A stretch of DNA of 64,000 nt from Porcincola sp945869225 (GTDB taxonomy: Bacteria > Bacillota > Clostridia > Lachnospirales > Lachnospiraceae). Below are positions 16,797 to 25,029 of this stretch, one piece after another (the stretch's first letter is position 1; each line of letters starts with the position of its first letter). Under the pieces are notes generated by a model that was not told where the DNA came from, searched no databases, and saw only the letters and a program-made list of their open reading frames with translations. The DNA lies in the NCBI RefSeq assembly GCF_052118625.1, contig NZ_JBQKGW010000010.1:1-64000 (forward strand). Reading direction: 5' to 3'. The position numbers and the translations under genes were made by a program.

Positions 16797-17975
16797 TTAT
16801 TGATTTTGTCGGAATTCCTCCAGAAAAGAATGTCTGACGCCATTTCTGTCCTTGTAGCCAATCACTGCATTCAGGCTGACATTCTCAACGCTTCTGAAAA
16901 GATTCGCCTCGATCACAGGATCCTGCCGGGCCAGGTCTGCAATCAGCTGTTTGACATCATCCCGCTTGGATCCGCGCGCGCCGCCGCAGCTCAGGCAGTT
17001 TTCCGTGAAGCGGCAGGCACACTGAATGAAGTTCAGTTCATTTGCATCCCTCCAGGCTTTGATATCCTTTTCTCTGATCAGATAAAGCGGACGAATCAGC
17101 TCCATTCCTTCAAAATGCTGACTTTTCAGCCTTGGCATCATCGTCTCGACTTTTCCGGCGTACAGCATACCCATCAGGATTGTCTCAATGACGTCATCGT
17201 AATGATGTCCAAGCGCAATCTTGTTGCAGCCAAGCTCCTTTGCATGGCTGTAGAGGTATCCGCGTCTCATTCTCGCGCAGAGATAACAAGGGTTCCGGTC
17301 AATTTCCGCGACGGTATCGAAAATCTCCGTATTGAAAACGGTCAGGTCAACGCCCAGTATTTTCGCATTGTCTTTAATAATCTGCCAGTTATCTTCATTG
17401 TAGCCAGGATTCATGCACAGAAACACCAGGTCAAACCGGACAGGCCCATGCCTCTGCAGTTCCTGGAGCAGCTTCGCCATCAGGAAGGAATCCTTCCCCC
17501 CGGATATACAGCAGGCAATCCGGTCTCCTTCCTGTATCAGCTGGTAGTCTTTGACAGCCTTTGTAAAGGGTGACCACACCGTTTTTCTGAATCTCTTGAT
17601 GATGCTTCTCTCGATTGCGGCCGTCTTCTCCGAGCGCTTCTCGGCCTGATCCTCCTCCATGAACCGCTGAAGGCTCAGTCGAAGATAAGCTCTCCAGCCG
17701 CCATCCAGGTTTGCCGCATCGATGCCATGATCCTGAAGCAGACTGACAATATCTCTGCTGTGGTCACCCGTATGGCACATAACCAGATAGCTCTTTTCTC
17801 TCTCAAGTCTCGATATACTGCCCTCCGGATCCGATTCAAACTGCCTCTGCGGAATCGAGACCGCTCCCGGATAGCTGCTCCGAAGAAACTCCTCCTCGCT
17901 CCGCACGTCCAGCATCACCCATTTCCCGCCCGGGGTGATCAGCTTCTCTGCCTGTTCGATTGTGAATGACTTCAT
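16797..17975 (-). CDS. Rhodanese domain fused to TtcA-like PP-loop tRNA thiolation protein
   Basis: Two-domain protein. Residues about 1-100 are a rhodanese domain (WVMLDVRSEEEFLRSSYPGA; active-site loop YLVMCHTGDHSRD with the persulfide-carrying Cys; NLDGGWRAY). Residues about 150-390 are a TtcA/TilS-type ATP-binding domain with the PP-loop CCISGGKDSFLMAKLL, CxxC motif NPCYLCARMRRGYLY, GHHYDDVIETILMGMLY, and a later Cys cluster CACRFTENCLSCGG. TtcA uses an iron-sulfur cluster to make 2-thiocytidine in tRNA; here the sulfur-relay domain is built in. The start (MKSFTIEQ) has AGGA close upstream; a longer in-frame region back to 18077 is unconserved. It lies upstream of cysK. The exact tRNA target is unproven. 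Confidence 0.85.
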   Translation of the reverse strand: MKSFTIEQAEKLITPGGKWVMLDVRSEEEFLRSSYPGAVSIPQRQFESDPEGSISRLEREKSYLVMCHTGDHSRDIVSLLQDHGIDAANLDGGWRAYLRLSLQRFMEEDQAEKRSEKTAAIERSIIKRFRKTVWSPFTKAVKDYQLIQEGDRIACCISGGKDSFLMAKLLQELQRHGPVRFDLVFLCMNPGYNEDNWQIIKDNAKILGVDLTVFNTEIFDTVAEIDRNPCYLCARMRRGYLYSHAKELGCNKIALGHHYDDVIETILMGMLYAGKVETMMPRLKSQHFEGMELIRPLYLIREKDIKAWRDANELNFIQCACRFTENCLSCGGARGSKRDDVKQLIADLARQDPVIEANLFRSVENVSLNAVIGYKDRNGVRHSFLEEFRQNQ

Positions 17976-18085
17976 ATTTCCTGCTCTGCCCTTCTTTTCT
18001 TTTATCTGTCTACCCTGCTCAGCCTTCTGATTATTTGTACTTTCTGTACTTCGCCACCGAGCCAAAGTAGGCTCCATGAATAAAA

Positions 18086-18118
18086 ATCAGGCGGAGAACC
18101 TCTTTGTCCCCGCCTGAT
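18086..18118 (-). terminator. Intrinsic terminator after the DUF6612-like gene
   Basis: Stem ATCAGGCGG/CCGCCTGAT with a 15-nt loop; on the minus strand it is followed by TTTTTATT. It separates the secreted-protein gene from the rhodanese fusion gene. Confidence 0.8.
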
Positions 18119-18206
18119 GTATACTGCCCTCAGCCCTGAATACACTATATCCCCGGCTGGATGATCCCCTCGGCATATCGGCTCCTGTCTGATCTCAGGC
18201 TCCGCT

Positions 18207-19280
18207 TCAGGTTTCCTGCTGACTGTCCGTGTCAGGAGTCAGCTGGCCGGCCTCAATCCCGGCAGCTTTGCCCCTTACTGCATCTGCAGACAACCCAGAC
18301 TCGCTGACCGGTGTGTTCCTGGCATCCTCCGGCAGCTTGATGGAAACCGGAGTATCAAAGTCGTAATCCGCCGATGCCTTCAATGTATTCACTGCAACAG
18401 AAAGCTGTGGCGGCTCTGATGTGGAACCTGTGTATCCCGCATTGATGAGAGACTCTATCCAGCTGACCAGCCCGGAAAAATCGCTCCCGCTCAGATCCAT
18501 CTCCATATGGACCGGAAGGAAAGTCTCTGTATTGTAGTCCTCCTTCGTGACGACAGACAGCGACTTCAGGATGGTCTCCGAAATCTGACGCTTCTGGCCG
18601 TCCAGGTCATCACCGGATGCATGTGAAAGGTCGGAATTCATTACATCCGAAAACATCCCGGATAAGAGGCTGCCGCTGATCGTGGACGTCATCTCGTAGC
18701 ACTCCTGGTTATCGACCGTCGCCGCCTCAGGGGCCAGCGTTGTCACTCTCTCGACCTCATCGATGAGTGCCTGCGCATCCAGGCCCTGTTCCTTGAGCTT
18801 GCTGTAATCGCCTGATTTCGATGCCGTCAGTGCCTCCTGAATCATCTGCATCTGATTCTTGTCAACTCTCGATGCCTCCCAGCTTCCGCCGTTCCCGGTA
18901 TCGAGATTCGCATAGATCACTCCACTTCCGTCATCGTCCGTCACAAAATACTGTGACAACTTTGCGTCGACAGTATTTCCCAGTGCAGTCCCCTTCACAT
19001 TCCCTTCCATCTCCATCTGGAAAGGTTCCATTGTATATGAAATCGTCAGATCTGCGCTGCCGTTTAAGGATGCCTTTGTGGCAGTTGAAGAATCCGCCCC
19101 AATCTGAAGGGCAGCATCTGCTTCCATCTGCATCGCGATCACCGCACTGTTTTTCGCTGCCTGCGCCTCCCGGCTTCTCGTGTGCAGTTCCTGCACGGTC
19201 ATGGCAGAGTCAAATCCGGAAAGCATCATGGCCGCAGCCGCCGTTCCGGAAATAAATCCTAATACAATATGCTTCCTCAT
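18207..19280 (-). CDS. Secreted DUF6612-like hypothetical protein
   Basis: Exported protein of unknown function, about 357 aa. The N-terminal signal reads MRKHIVLGFISGTAAAAMML then SGFDSAM. The body has the look of the DUF6612/LppX-like lipid-binding fold: paired beta-hairpin segments such as ASLNGSADLTISYTMEPFQM, NVKGTALGNTVDAKLSQYFV, VIYANLDTGNGGSWEASRVD, then a long helical middle (QMIQEALTASKSGDYSKLKE) and TFLPVHMEMDLSG. Relatives usually carry a lipobox (LSGCG); here the position is Phe, so the protein would be released rather than lipid-anchored. The start at 19280 has GGAG 6 nt upstream; an upstream extension overlaps putP by 29 nt and is rejected. Confidence 0.65.
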   Translation of the reverse strand: MRKHIVLGFISGTAAAAMMLSGFDSAMTVQELHTRSREAQAAKNSAVIAMQMEADAALQIGADSSTATKASLNGSADLTISYTMEPFQMEMEGNVKGTALGNTVDAKLSQYFVTDDDGSGVIYANLDTGNGGSWEASRVDKNQMQMIQEALTASKSGDYSKLKEQGLDAQALIDEVERVTTLAPEAATVDNQECYEMTSTISGSLLSGMFSDVMNSDLSHASGDDLDGQKRQISETILKSLSVVTKEDYNTETFLPVHMEMDLSGSDFSGLVSWIESLINAGYTGSTSEPPQLSVAVNTLKASADYDFDTPVSIKLPEDARNTPVSESGLSADAVRGKAAGIEAGQLTPDTDSQQET

Positions 19281-19326
19281 GTTATTCTCCAAATGAAATC
19301 TACCGTGAATTACGTCCCTCTTTCTA

Positions 19327-20886
19327 TCACATATGAGCAACCTTGTCAAAAACATCCGTGATGGCCTGATCCGGCGCAGGGGTCAGAAGACTGACTACCA
19401 CATTGACAAGGCAGGAAATCAAAAATGCCGGAAGAAGCTCGTAGATGTCAAATCCGCCGCCCAGCGGACGTACGAAGAATTTCCAGACAAAAACCATGGC
19501 TCCTCCTGCTGCCATCCCGCAGATCGCGCCCTGCTTGTTGGACCGCCTCCAGTACAGGGACAGCAGCACAGCAGGTCCGAATGCTGCACCGAATCCCGCC
19601 CAGGCAAAACTGACAATCCTGAATACAGAATTGTTTGGATTCCATGCCAGCACAATTCCAATCGCGGCGATGATGCCAAGCGTCAGTCTCGCAATCAGCA
19701 TCTCACTCTTTGCGTTCATCCTCCGGTTCAAAAACCCGCTGACGATATCCTTCGATACAGAGGAGGAAGCTGCCAGAAGCTGCGAATCCGAGGTAGACAT
19801 GGTCGATGCGATGATCCCGGATAAAATCACACCTGCAACGAGCGCCGGTCCGAATCCAAATTCACTGAGCCTGTGAGCAATCCGTACAATGACGGTCTCC
19901 GCCGCACTTGAATCCGAAAGAATCTCGATTTTGCCTGTTCTGCTCATCCCAAGACCGATGATTCCAATCAGGATCGCTGCCCCCATCGCAATGACAACCC
20001 ACACACTTGCGATTCTTCGCGACAGCTTCAGCTTTTTCTCATCTCTGATGGCCATAAACCGCAGAAGGATATGCGGCATTCCAAAATATCCAAGTCCCCA
20101 TGCCAGCGTGGAAACGATCGTAAGGACAGAGTATGAACCAGATGTTCCCGGTGCCCAGAAGTTCCTGGCATCCGGAATATGACTTCGAAGGAGGGAAAGA
20201 TGTCCGCTCAGCTGTTCTGCGTTGGATACAACTGCAGCCCATCCTCCTGCCTGACTGATTCCAAATACAAGAACGACGATCAGTGCAATGGTCATAATGA
20301 TGCTCTGCACGAGATCCGTCAGGCTGGCTGCCAGAAAGCCGCCTGTCATCGTATATCCGATGACAATCAGAGCACCAATCATCATGCTGGCATGGTAATC
20401 AACTGAAAACAGGGAAGCAAACAGTTTCCCGATCGCAGCAAACCCGGATGCCGTGTATGGAATAAAGAAGATCACGATGATGAGAGCAGATATCAGCGTC
20501 AGAATCTTCTTTCTGTCCCCATACCGGTTGGAAAAGTATTCCGGCACGGTGATCGCATCCCCTGCTTCAACTGTATAGTTGCGAAATCTCCTTGCAACAA
20601 ACAGCCAGTTCAGATAGGTACCTGCAGCAAGGCCAATCGCAGTCCAGAAGGGTTCCGCCAAACCCGATAGATAGGCAAGTCCCGGAAGACCCATCAGCAG
20701 CCAGCTTGACATATCCGACGCTTCTGCACTCATTGCCGTCACCAGCGGGCCAAGCTGTCTTCCGCCCAGATAAAAATCCCCGACGCTGCTATTTTTTTTC
20801 GAGGTGATAAACCCGATCAGCAGCATCCCAACCAGGTATGCGATGATTGCAATGATGATTCCAGCCTGTGATGATAATGAACTCAT
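19327..20886 (-). CDS. putP: Sodium/proline symporter
   Basis: Na+-coupled proline importer of the solute:sodium symporter family in the cytoplasmic membrane. About 13 hydrophobic helices are visible. Family signatures: FYLGGRQLGPLVTAMSAEAS with DMSSWLLMGLPG near residues 38-67 (Na+ and substrate site region), the conserved EPFWTAIGLAAGTYLNWLFV, GYTMTGGFLAASLTDLVQ, and SDSQLLAASSSVSKDI near 370. The length of 519 aa is typical. It has its own promoter (21002-21029) and a ribosome site GGAGAGG a few nt before the ATG. Confidence 0.93.
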   Translation of the reverse strand: MSSLSSQAGIIIAIIAYLVGMLLIGFITSKKNSSVGDFYLGGRQLGPLVTAMSAEASDMSSWLLMGLPGLAYLSGLAEPFWTAIGLAAGTYLNWLFVARRFRNYTVEAGDAITVPEYFSNRYGDRKKILTLISALIIVIFFIPYTASGFAAIGKLFASLFSVDYHASMMIGALIVIGYTMTGGFLAASLTDLVQSIIMTIALIVVLVFGISQAGGWAAVVSNAEQLSGHLSLLRSHIPDARNFWAPGTSGSYSVLTIVSTLAWGLGYFGMPHILLRFMAIRDEKKLKLSRRIASVWVVIAMGAAILIGIIGLGMSRTGKIEILSDSSAAETVIVRIAHRLSEFGFGPALVAGVILSGIIASTMSTSDSQLLAASSSVSKDIVSGFLNRRMNAKSEMLIARLTLGIIAAIGIVLAWNPNNSVFRIVSFAWAGFGAAFGPAVLLSLYWRRSNKQGAICGMAAGGAMVFVWKFFVRPLGGGFDIYELLPAFLISCLVNVVVSLLTPAPDQAITDVFDKVAHM

Positions 20887-21001
20887 GCTTCCCCTCTCCT
20901 TGCCGGCTATTCAGCCCTCTGTATGCACAGGCTCATACGCTTTCTTATGCTGCTGCTTTATCAAGTTATCACAGCAAAATATGAGCCCCGGTATTGAGCG
21001 G

Positions 21002-21029
21002 ATTATAGCACACCAGCTGTCTTTTTCAA
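21002..21029 (-). promoter_or_regulatory. putP promoter
   Basis: Minus-strand TTGAAA (21024-21029), 16-nt spacer, perfect TATAAT (21002-21007), about 115 nt upstream of putP. Confidence 0.65.
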
Positions 21030-21108
21030 ATATGTATTGTAAATGCAGGAATATGAAAGAACATTTTTCGAGCAGATTGATATTTTGAAAATATTTTTGA
21101 AAGAAAAA

Positions 21109-21128
21109 CCGCCGCATCTCTGCGGCGG
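21109..21128 (-). terminator. rny terminator
   Basis: Perfect 8-bp stem CCGCCGCA/TGCGGCGG with 4-nt loop, followed on the minus strand by TTTTTCTTTC. It lies 46 nt past the rny stop. Confidence 0.9.
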
Positions 21129-21174
21129 TCTGTTTCCTGAATGACTGAAAAATCTGATCAGCAGGAGGTCTCTC

Positions 21175-22731
21175 TCACTTTGCATAATCCACAACACGGG
21201 ATTCACGAATAAGACTGACCTTCACCTGTCCCGGATACTCCAATTCGGATTCGATCTGCTTTGCTATGTCCCTGGCAAGGAACGTCATATCTGCATCGCT
21301 GACCTGATCCGGAACAACCATGATACGAATTTCTCTTCCGGCCTGAATGGCAAATGACTTCTCAACTCCCTTGAAGCTGTTCGCAATATCTTCCAGTTGC
21401 TTTAGTCTGTTGGTGTATGTTTCGAGGGTTTCCCTTCTTGCCCCTGGGCGCGCTGCAGAAATTGTATCTGCAGCCTGCACAATACAGGCAATCAGAGATT
21501 CCGGTTCTACGTCGCCATGGTGAGACTCCACAGCGTTGATGACGATCTGATTCTCCTTGTACTTCCGGCAGAGATCAGCACCGATCTGCACATGTGTTCC
21601 TTCCACCTCGTGATCGATGGACTTTCCAATATCATGCAGCAGCCCGGCTCTCTTTGCAAGCCGGACATCGACCCCAATCTCAGAAGCGAGCAGCCCTGAA
21701 AGATGCGCCACCTCAATGGAATGTTTCAGCGCATTCTGGCCGTAGCTGGTTCTGAACTTCATCCTTCCAAGCAGCTTTACCAGCTCCGGATGGATTCCGT
21801 GTACACCCACCTCGAGGCAGGCCTCATCGCCGGCTTCACGGATTTCGTTCTCTACTTCCTTCTTTGCCTTCTCAACTGTCTCCTCGATCCTGGCCGGATG
21901 AATCCGTCCGTCCACGATCAGTTTTTCGAGCGCAATCCTTGCCACCTCACGGCGGATCGGGTCAAAACTCGAGAGGACAACAGCCTCCGGAGTATCGTCA
22001 ATAATCAGGTCCACACCGGTCAACGTCTCAATTGCCCGGATATTGCGGCCTTCCCGGCCGATAATACGGCCCTTCATCTCATCGTTCGGCAGCTGTACAA
22101 CTGAAATAGCTGCCTCCGCGACCGTGTCTGCTGCACAGCGCTGAATCGCCTGGACGACATACTCCTTGGCCTTTCTGGCCGCGTCCTCTTTCGTCTGGTT
22201 GATCAGCTCTTTGTAAAGCTTTGCAGCGTCCGTCTTTGCTTCGTCTTCAACAGATTTTAAAAGATATTCTTTTGCCTGGTCGGAGGTCAAACCCGAAATT
22301 CGCTCGAGTTCCTGCTGTCTCTGCCCGAGCAGCTTGTCTGCTGCGGACTGCTTCTTCTTCAGCTCTTCCTCTCTTGCTGCCACACTGCTTTCGCGACGCT
22401 CCAGAGCTTCTGTCTTCTTGTCAGCGGCCTCATCTTTCGCCATGACCCGCTTTTCAAGACGCTGCACCTCGGCGCGGCGATCTCTTGCTTCTCTCTCGGA
22501 CTCATTCTTAATCCGGAGAGACTCTTCCTTCGCTTCGACAAGGGCTTCACGTTTCTTCGTCTCTGAGAGCTTCAGCGCATCATCAACAATCTTTCTTGCC
22601 TTCTCTTCCGCATTGCCAATGGTCGCCTTGTCTGCTTCCTCGCGACGACGGATTACGGTTTTTGAAGTCAGAGGGACTGCGATTGCCAGTGTGATTGCAA
22701 CAGCGATTAAAACAGCTAACGCAATCGGCAC
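21175..22731 (-). CDS. rny: Ribonuclease Y
   Basis: Membrane-anchored endoribonuclease that begins mRNA decay in Firmicutes. In order: one N-terminal membrane helix (ALAVLIAVAITLAIAVPL), a charged coiled coil to about residue 160, a KH RNA-binding domain with GRIIGREGRNIRAIETLTG near 211-229, and an HD phosphohydrolase domain with HSIEVAHLSGLLA and the catalytic AGLLHDIGKS near 355. Length 518 aa matches the family. It starts with GTG, with AAGGAGG 7 nt upstream, and has its own promoter at 22782-22810 and terminator, so it is monocistronic. Confidence 0.96.
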   Translation of the reverse strand: MPIALAVLIAVAITLAIAVPLTSKTVIRRREEADKATIGNAEEKARKIVDDALKLSETKKREALVEAKEESLRIKNESEREARDRRAEVQRLEKRVMAKDEAADKKTEALERRESSVAAREEELKKKQSAADKLLGQRQQELERISGLTSDQAKEYLLKSVEDEAKTDAAKLYKELINQTKEDAARKAKEYVVQAIQRCAADTVAEAAISVVQLPNDEMKGRIIGREGRNIRAIETLTGVDLIIDDTPEAVVLSSFDPIRREVARIALEKLIVDGRIHPARIEETVEKAKKEVENEIREAGDEACLEVGVHGIHPELVKLLGRMKFRTSYGQNALKHSIEVAHLSGLLASEIGVDVRLAKRAGLLHDIGKSIDHEVEGTHVQIGADLCRKYKENQIVINAVESHHGDVEPESLIACIVQAADTISAARPGARRETLETYTNRLKQLEDIANSFKGVEKSFAIQAGREIRIMVVPDQVSDADMTFLARDIAKQIESELEYPGQVKVSLIRESRVVDYAK

Positions 22732-22781
22732 AGGAGCACCTCCTTACAATATTTAGTTGTCATGTAACTACAACTTTTATT

Positions 22782-22810
22782 ATTGTACTTTTTTTCACAG
22801 GCTGTGTCAA
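22782..22810 (-). promoter_or_regulatory. rny promoter
   Basis: Minus-strand perfect TTGACA (22805-22810), 17-nt spacer, TACAAT (22782-22787), about 50 nt before the rny start. Confidence 0.75.
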
Positions 22811-22913
22811 GCTGGCGGAAATTCCCGGTCTGGGCTTCTGCGCAGTCAGTAATCCTGCACAAATCACGACTCCGTACAAGCCTTCTGATTACTCAGATTG
22901 CCTCCTGCCAGGA

Positions 22914-23558
22914 TCAATCCTGCTCCTGAAGCTCCCGCAGCACACGTCTGATGTCCGCAGCTTCAAATCCCTTCCGCATCAGGCAGCCTGTCAGTTTCTG
23001 CTGCTCCTCCCAGGATGCATGTGCCGCATCATATCCCCTTTTCTGAACGAGCTTTCGAATCGCCTCAAGGTCTGCTGATTCCCCCAGAAACGGGTCACCC
23101 TCCTGATTCTCCTGTCCGACAGCAGAATATGCCTCACGGATCACATCTGAGTCCACCCCTCTTTTCTCGAGCTCCAGTATGATCACTTTTCTGCTTTTTC
23201 TTCCTGACTGCTGGCGAATGAAATTTTCTGCATACCGTCTGTCATCTGTATAGTGGTAGGAAGCCACGTATTCAAGCGCTTTTTCTGCGATCTCCTCCGG
23301 GTATCCGTCATGTCTGAGCCTGTCACGGAGCTGTCGGACCGTTCTGTCAGAGGTTTTCAGAAGATTCATGCACCTGAGCTTTGCTCTTCTGACCAGCACA
23401 TCGTCATGGATCTCTGCCAGAACTTCTTCCGGAATCTCCTCTCCCTCACGGATATGGTATTTTCTGAGCTCGCCTGCGTAGAGTACAAACGAGCTTCCGT
23501 CCTCAAGCACAATCTTTCTTTTTCGATCTGTCACCCTGAGGATTTCCGCCGCAATCAT
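22914..23558 (-). CDS. recX: Regulatory protein RecX
   Basis: Modulator that binds RecA filaments and limits recombinase activity. The repeated three-helix units of RecX are visible: CMNLLKTSDRTVRQLRDRL, then YPEEIAEKALEYVASYHYTD and DRRYAENFIRQQSGRKSRKV, IILELEKRGVDSDVIREAYS, and a C-terminal unit ending GFEAADIRRVLRELQEQD. The length is about 214 aa. The ATG at 23558 has GGAG 7 nt upstream; a GTG eight codons earlier is too close to its ribosome site. It lies 85 nt downstream of recA with no terminator between, the usual recA-recX arrangement. Confidence 0.88.
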   Translation of the reverse strand: MIAAEILRVTDRKRKIVLEDGSSFVLYAGELRKYHIREGEEIPEEVLAEIHDDVLVRRAKLRCMNLLKTSDRTVRQLRDRLRHDGYPEEIAEKALEYVASYHYTDDRRYAENFIRQQSGRKSRKVIILELEKRGVDSDVIREAYSAVGQENQEGDPFLGESADLEAIRKLVQKRGYDAAHASWEEQQKLTGCLMRKGFEAADIRRVLRELQEQD

Positions 23559-23643
23559 CCGCCTTCTCCGCTCCCCGTACACTTCTCCCTGATCTCCGGC
23601 TCATCCCATTCATGATGGTATCTCTCCGGAAATGTTCCGTTTC

Positions 23644-24795
23644 TCACTCGCTGTCAGATGATCCCTCTTCCATCCGGAACGCGTCCGGCTCTTCTGAAGG
23701 CGCCGGAGTTTGTGCATCACTCTGTGTCTTCTGTTCACCCTGATCGCCTCCGTCCGGATCGATCCCATAATGGACACGGACCTTATGGGAGATCTCTTCC
23801 ATCAGCTCCGGATGATCTGCAAGGAACTGCTTTGCGTTCTCGCGTCCCTGTCCGATTTTGTTTCCTTCATAGGCATACCAGGCGCCGCTCTTAGCCACAA
23901 TCCCGACATTCGCGGCAAGGTCCAGAACATCTCCCTCTCTGGATATGCCCTTTCCAAACATGATATCAAACTCCGCTTCCTTGAACGGCGGAGCAATCTT
24001 GTTTTTCACAACCTTGATCCTGGTACGGTTTCCAATCACATCCCCCTGCTGACGAATCGCCTCGATCCGTCTGACGTCCAGCCGTATGGAAGAGTAGAAC
24101 TTCAGTGCCCGGCCGCCTGTCGTTGTTTCCGGGTTCCCGAACATCACGCCAACCTTCTCCCGGAGCTGGTTGATAAAGATCACAATGCAGTTGGACTTGC
24201 TGATCACACCTGTCAGCTTGCGAAGCGCCTGGCTCATCAGCCTGGCCTGAAGCCCGACATGGGAGTCCCCCATATCCCCATCGATCTCCGCCTTCGGAAC
24301 CAGTGCCGCAACCGAGTCAACAATAATAATGTCGACGGCTCCGCTGCGGACCATTGTCTCGCAGATCTCAAGTGCCTGCTCCCCGTTGTCCGGCTGAGAA
24401 ATATACAGATTATCAATATCCACTCCGATGTTCTTCGCATAGACCGGATCCAGCGCATGTTCGGCATCAATAAAGCCGGCAATGCCGCCTCTCTTCTGCA
24501 CTTCTGCCACCATATGAAGCGCGACTGTCGTCTTTCCGGATGACTCCGGACCGTAGATCTCAACAATTCTTCCTCTCGGAATTCCGCCATGCCCCAGCGC
24601 AATATCCAGGCTGAGGGATCCCGTCGGGACGGTTTCAACATTCATATTCGTGCCGCTGTCCCCAAGCCGCATGACGGAACCCTTTCCGTATGCCTTCTCG
24701 ATCTGGGACAGAGCTGCGTCCAGCGCTTTCATCTTCTCCGCATTCACACCGCCTGCTTCAGCTGCCGATGCGGTATTTTTCAATGCCTTTGCCAT
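23644..24795 (-). CDS. recA: Recombinase RecA
   Basis: DNA-dependent ATPase that forms filaments on single-stranded DNA, performs strand exchange and triggers LexA cleavage. Walker A reads GPESSGKTT near residues 74-82; other signatures are EHALDPVYAKNIGVD, SVAALVPKAEIDGDMGDSHV, and loop L2 FINQLREKVGVMFGNPETTT. The acidic tail ends EEGSSDSE, as usual. Length 383 aa. AGGAG lies about 8 nt before the ATG. It is under a strong promoter overlapped on its downstream side by a LexA box. Confidence 0.98.
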   Translation of the reverse strand: MAKALKNTASAAEAGGVNAEKMKALDAALSQIEKAYGKGSVMRLGDSGTNMNVETVPTGSLSLDIALGHGGIPRGRIVEIYGPESSGKTTVALHMVAEVQKRGGIAGFIDAEHALDPVYAKNIGVDIDNLYISQPDNGEQALEICETMVRSGAVDIIIVDSVAALVPKAEIDGDMGDSHVGLQARLMSQALRKLTGVISKSNCIVIFINQLREKVGVMFGNPETTTGGRALKFYSSIRLDVRRIEAIRQQGDVIGNRTRIKVVKNKIAPPFKEAEFDIMFGKGISREGDVLDLAANVGIVAKSGAWYAYEGNKIGQGRENAKQFLADHPELMEEISHKVRVHYGIDPDGGDQGEQKTQSDAQTPAPSEEPDAFRMEEGSSDSE

Positions 24796-24829
24796 ATCTT
24801 TCTCCTGTACTCAGTCAGTCTTTGTTTTT

Positions 24830-24843
24830 CGAACTAATGTTCG
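24830..24843 (-). promoter_or_regulatory. LexA (Cheo) box of recA
   Basis: CGAACATTAGTTCG on the minus strand: the Gram-positive SOS operator GAAC-N4-GTTC with perfect palindromic ends. It sits immediately downstream of the -10 hexamer, over the transcription start, as expected for repression. Confidence 0.88.
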
Positions 24844-24849
24844 GTCTTA

Positions 24850-24878
24850 ATATTACAGAGAAACGTCACCCCTGTCAA
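24850..24878 (-). promoter_or_regulatory. recA promoter
   Basis: Minus-strand perfect TTGACA (24873-24878), 17-nt spacer, TAATAT (24850-24855), followed by the LexA box. Confidence 0.85.
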
Positions 24879-24960
24879 GTCGTAATATCAGTGTCCTGGA
24901 GTTTCCATGAATTCTGAAGTCGATTGATTTGAAAGAATCGTATACAGAGCTGCAAAAAAG

Positions 24961-24992
24961 AAACGGAGATAACAGAACTGTCATCTCCGTTT
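24961..24992 (-). terminator. Terminator of the O-acylation operon
   Basis: Stem AAACGGAGAT/ATCTCCGTTT with an inner ACAG/CTGT pair; on the minus strand it is followed by CTTTTTTG. It lies 38 nt past the last gene of the operon. Confidence 0.85.
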
Positions 24993-25029
24993 ATATCGGA
25001 TATTGCGAGGCATGTCAATCTCAAAAAGA

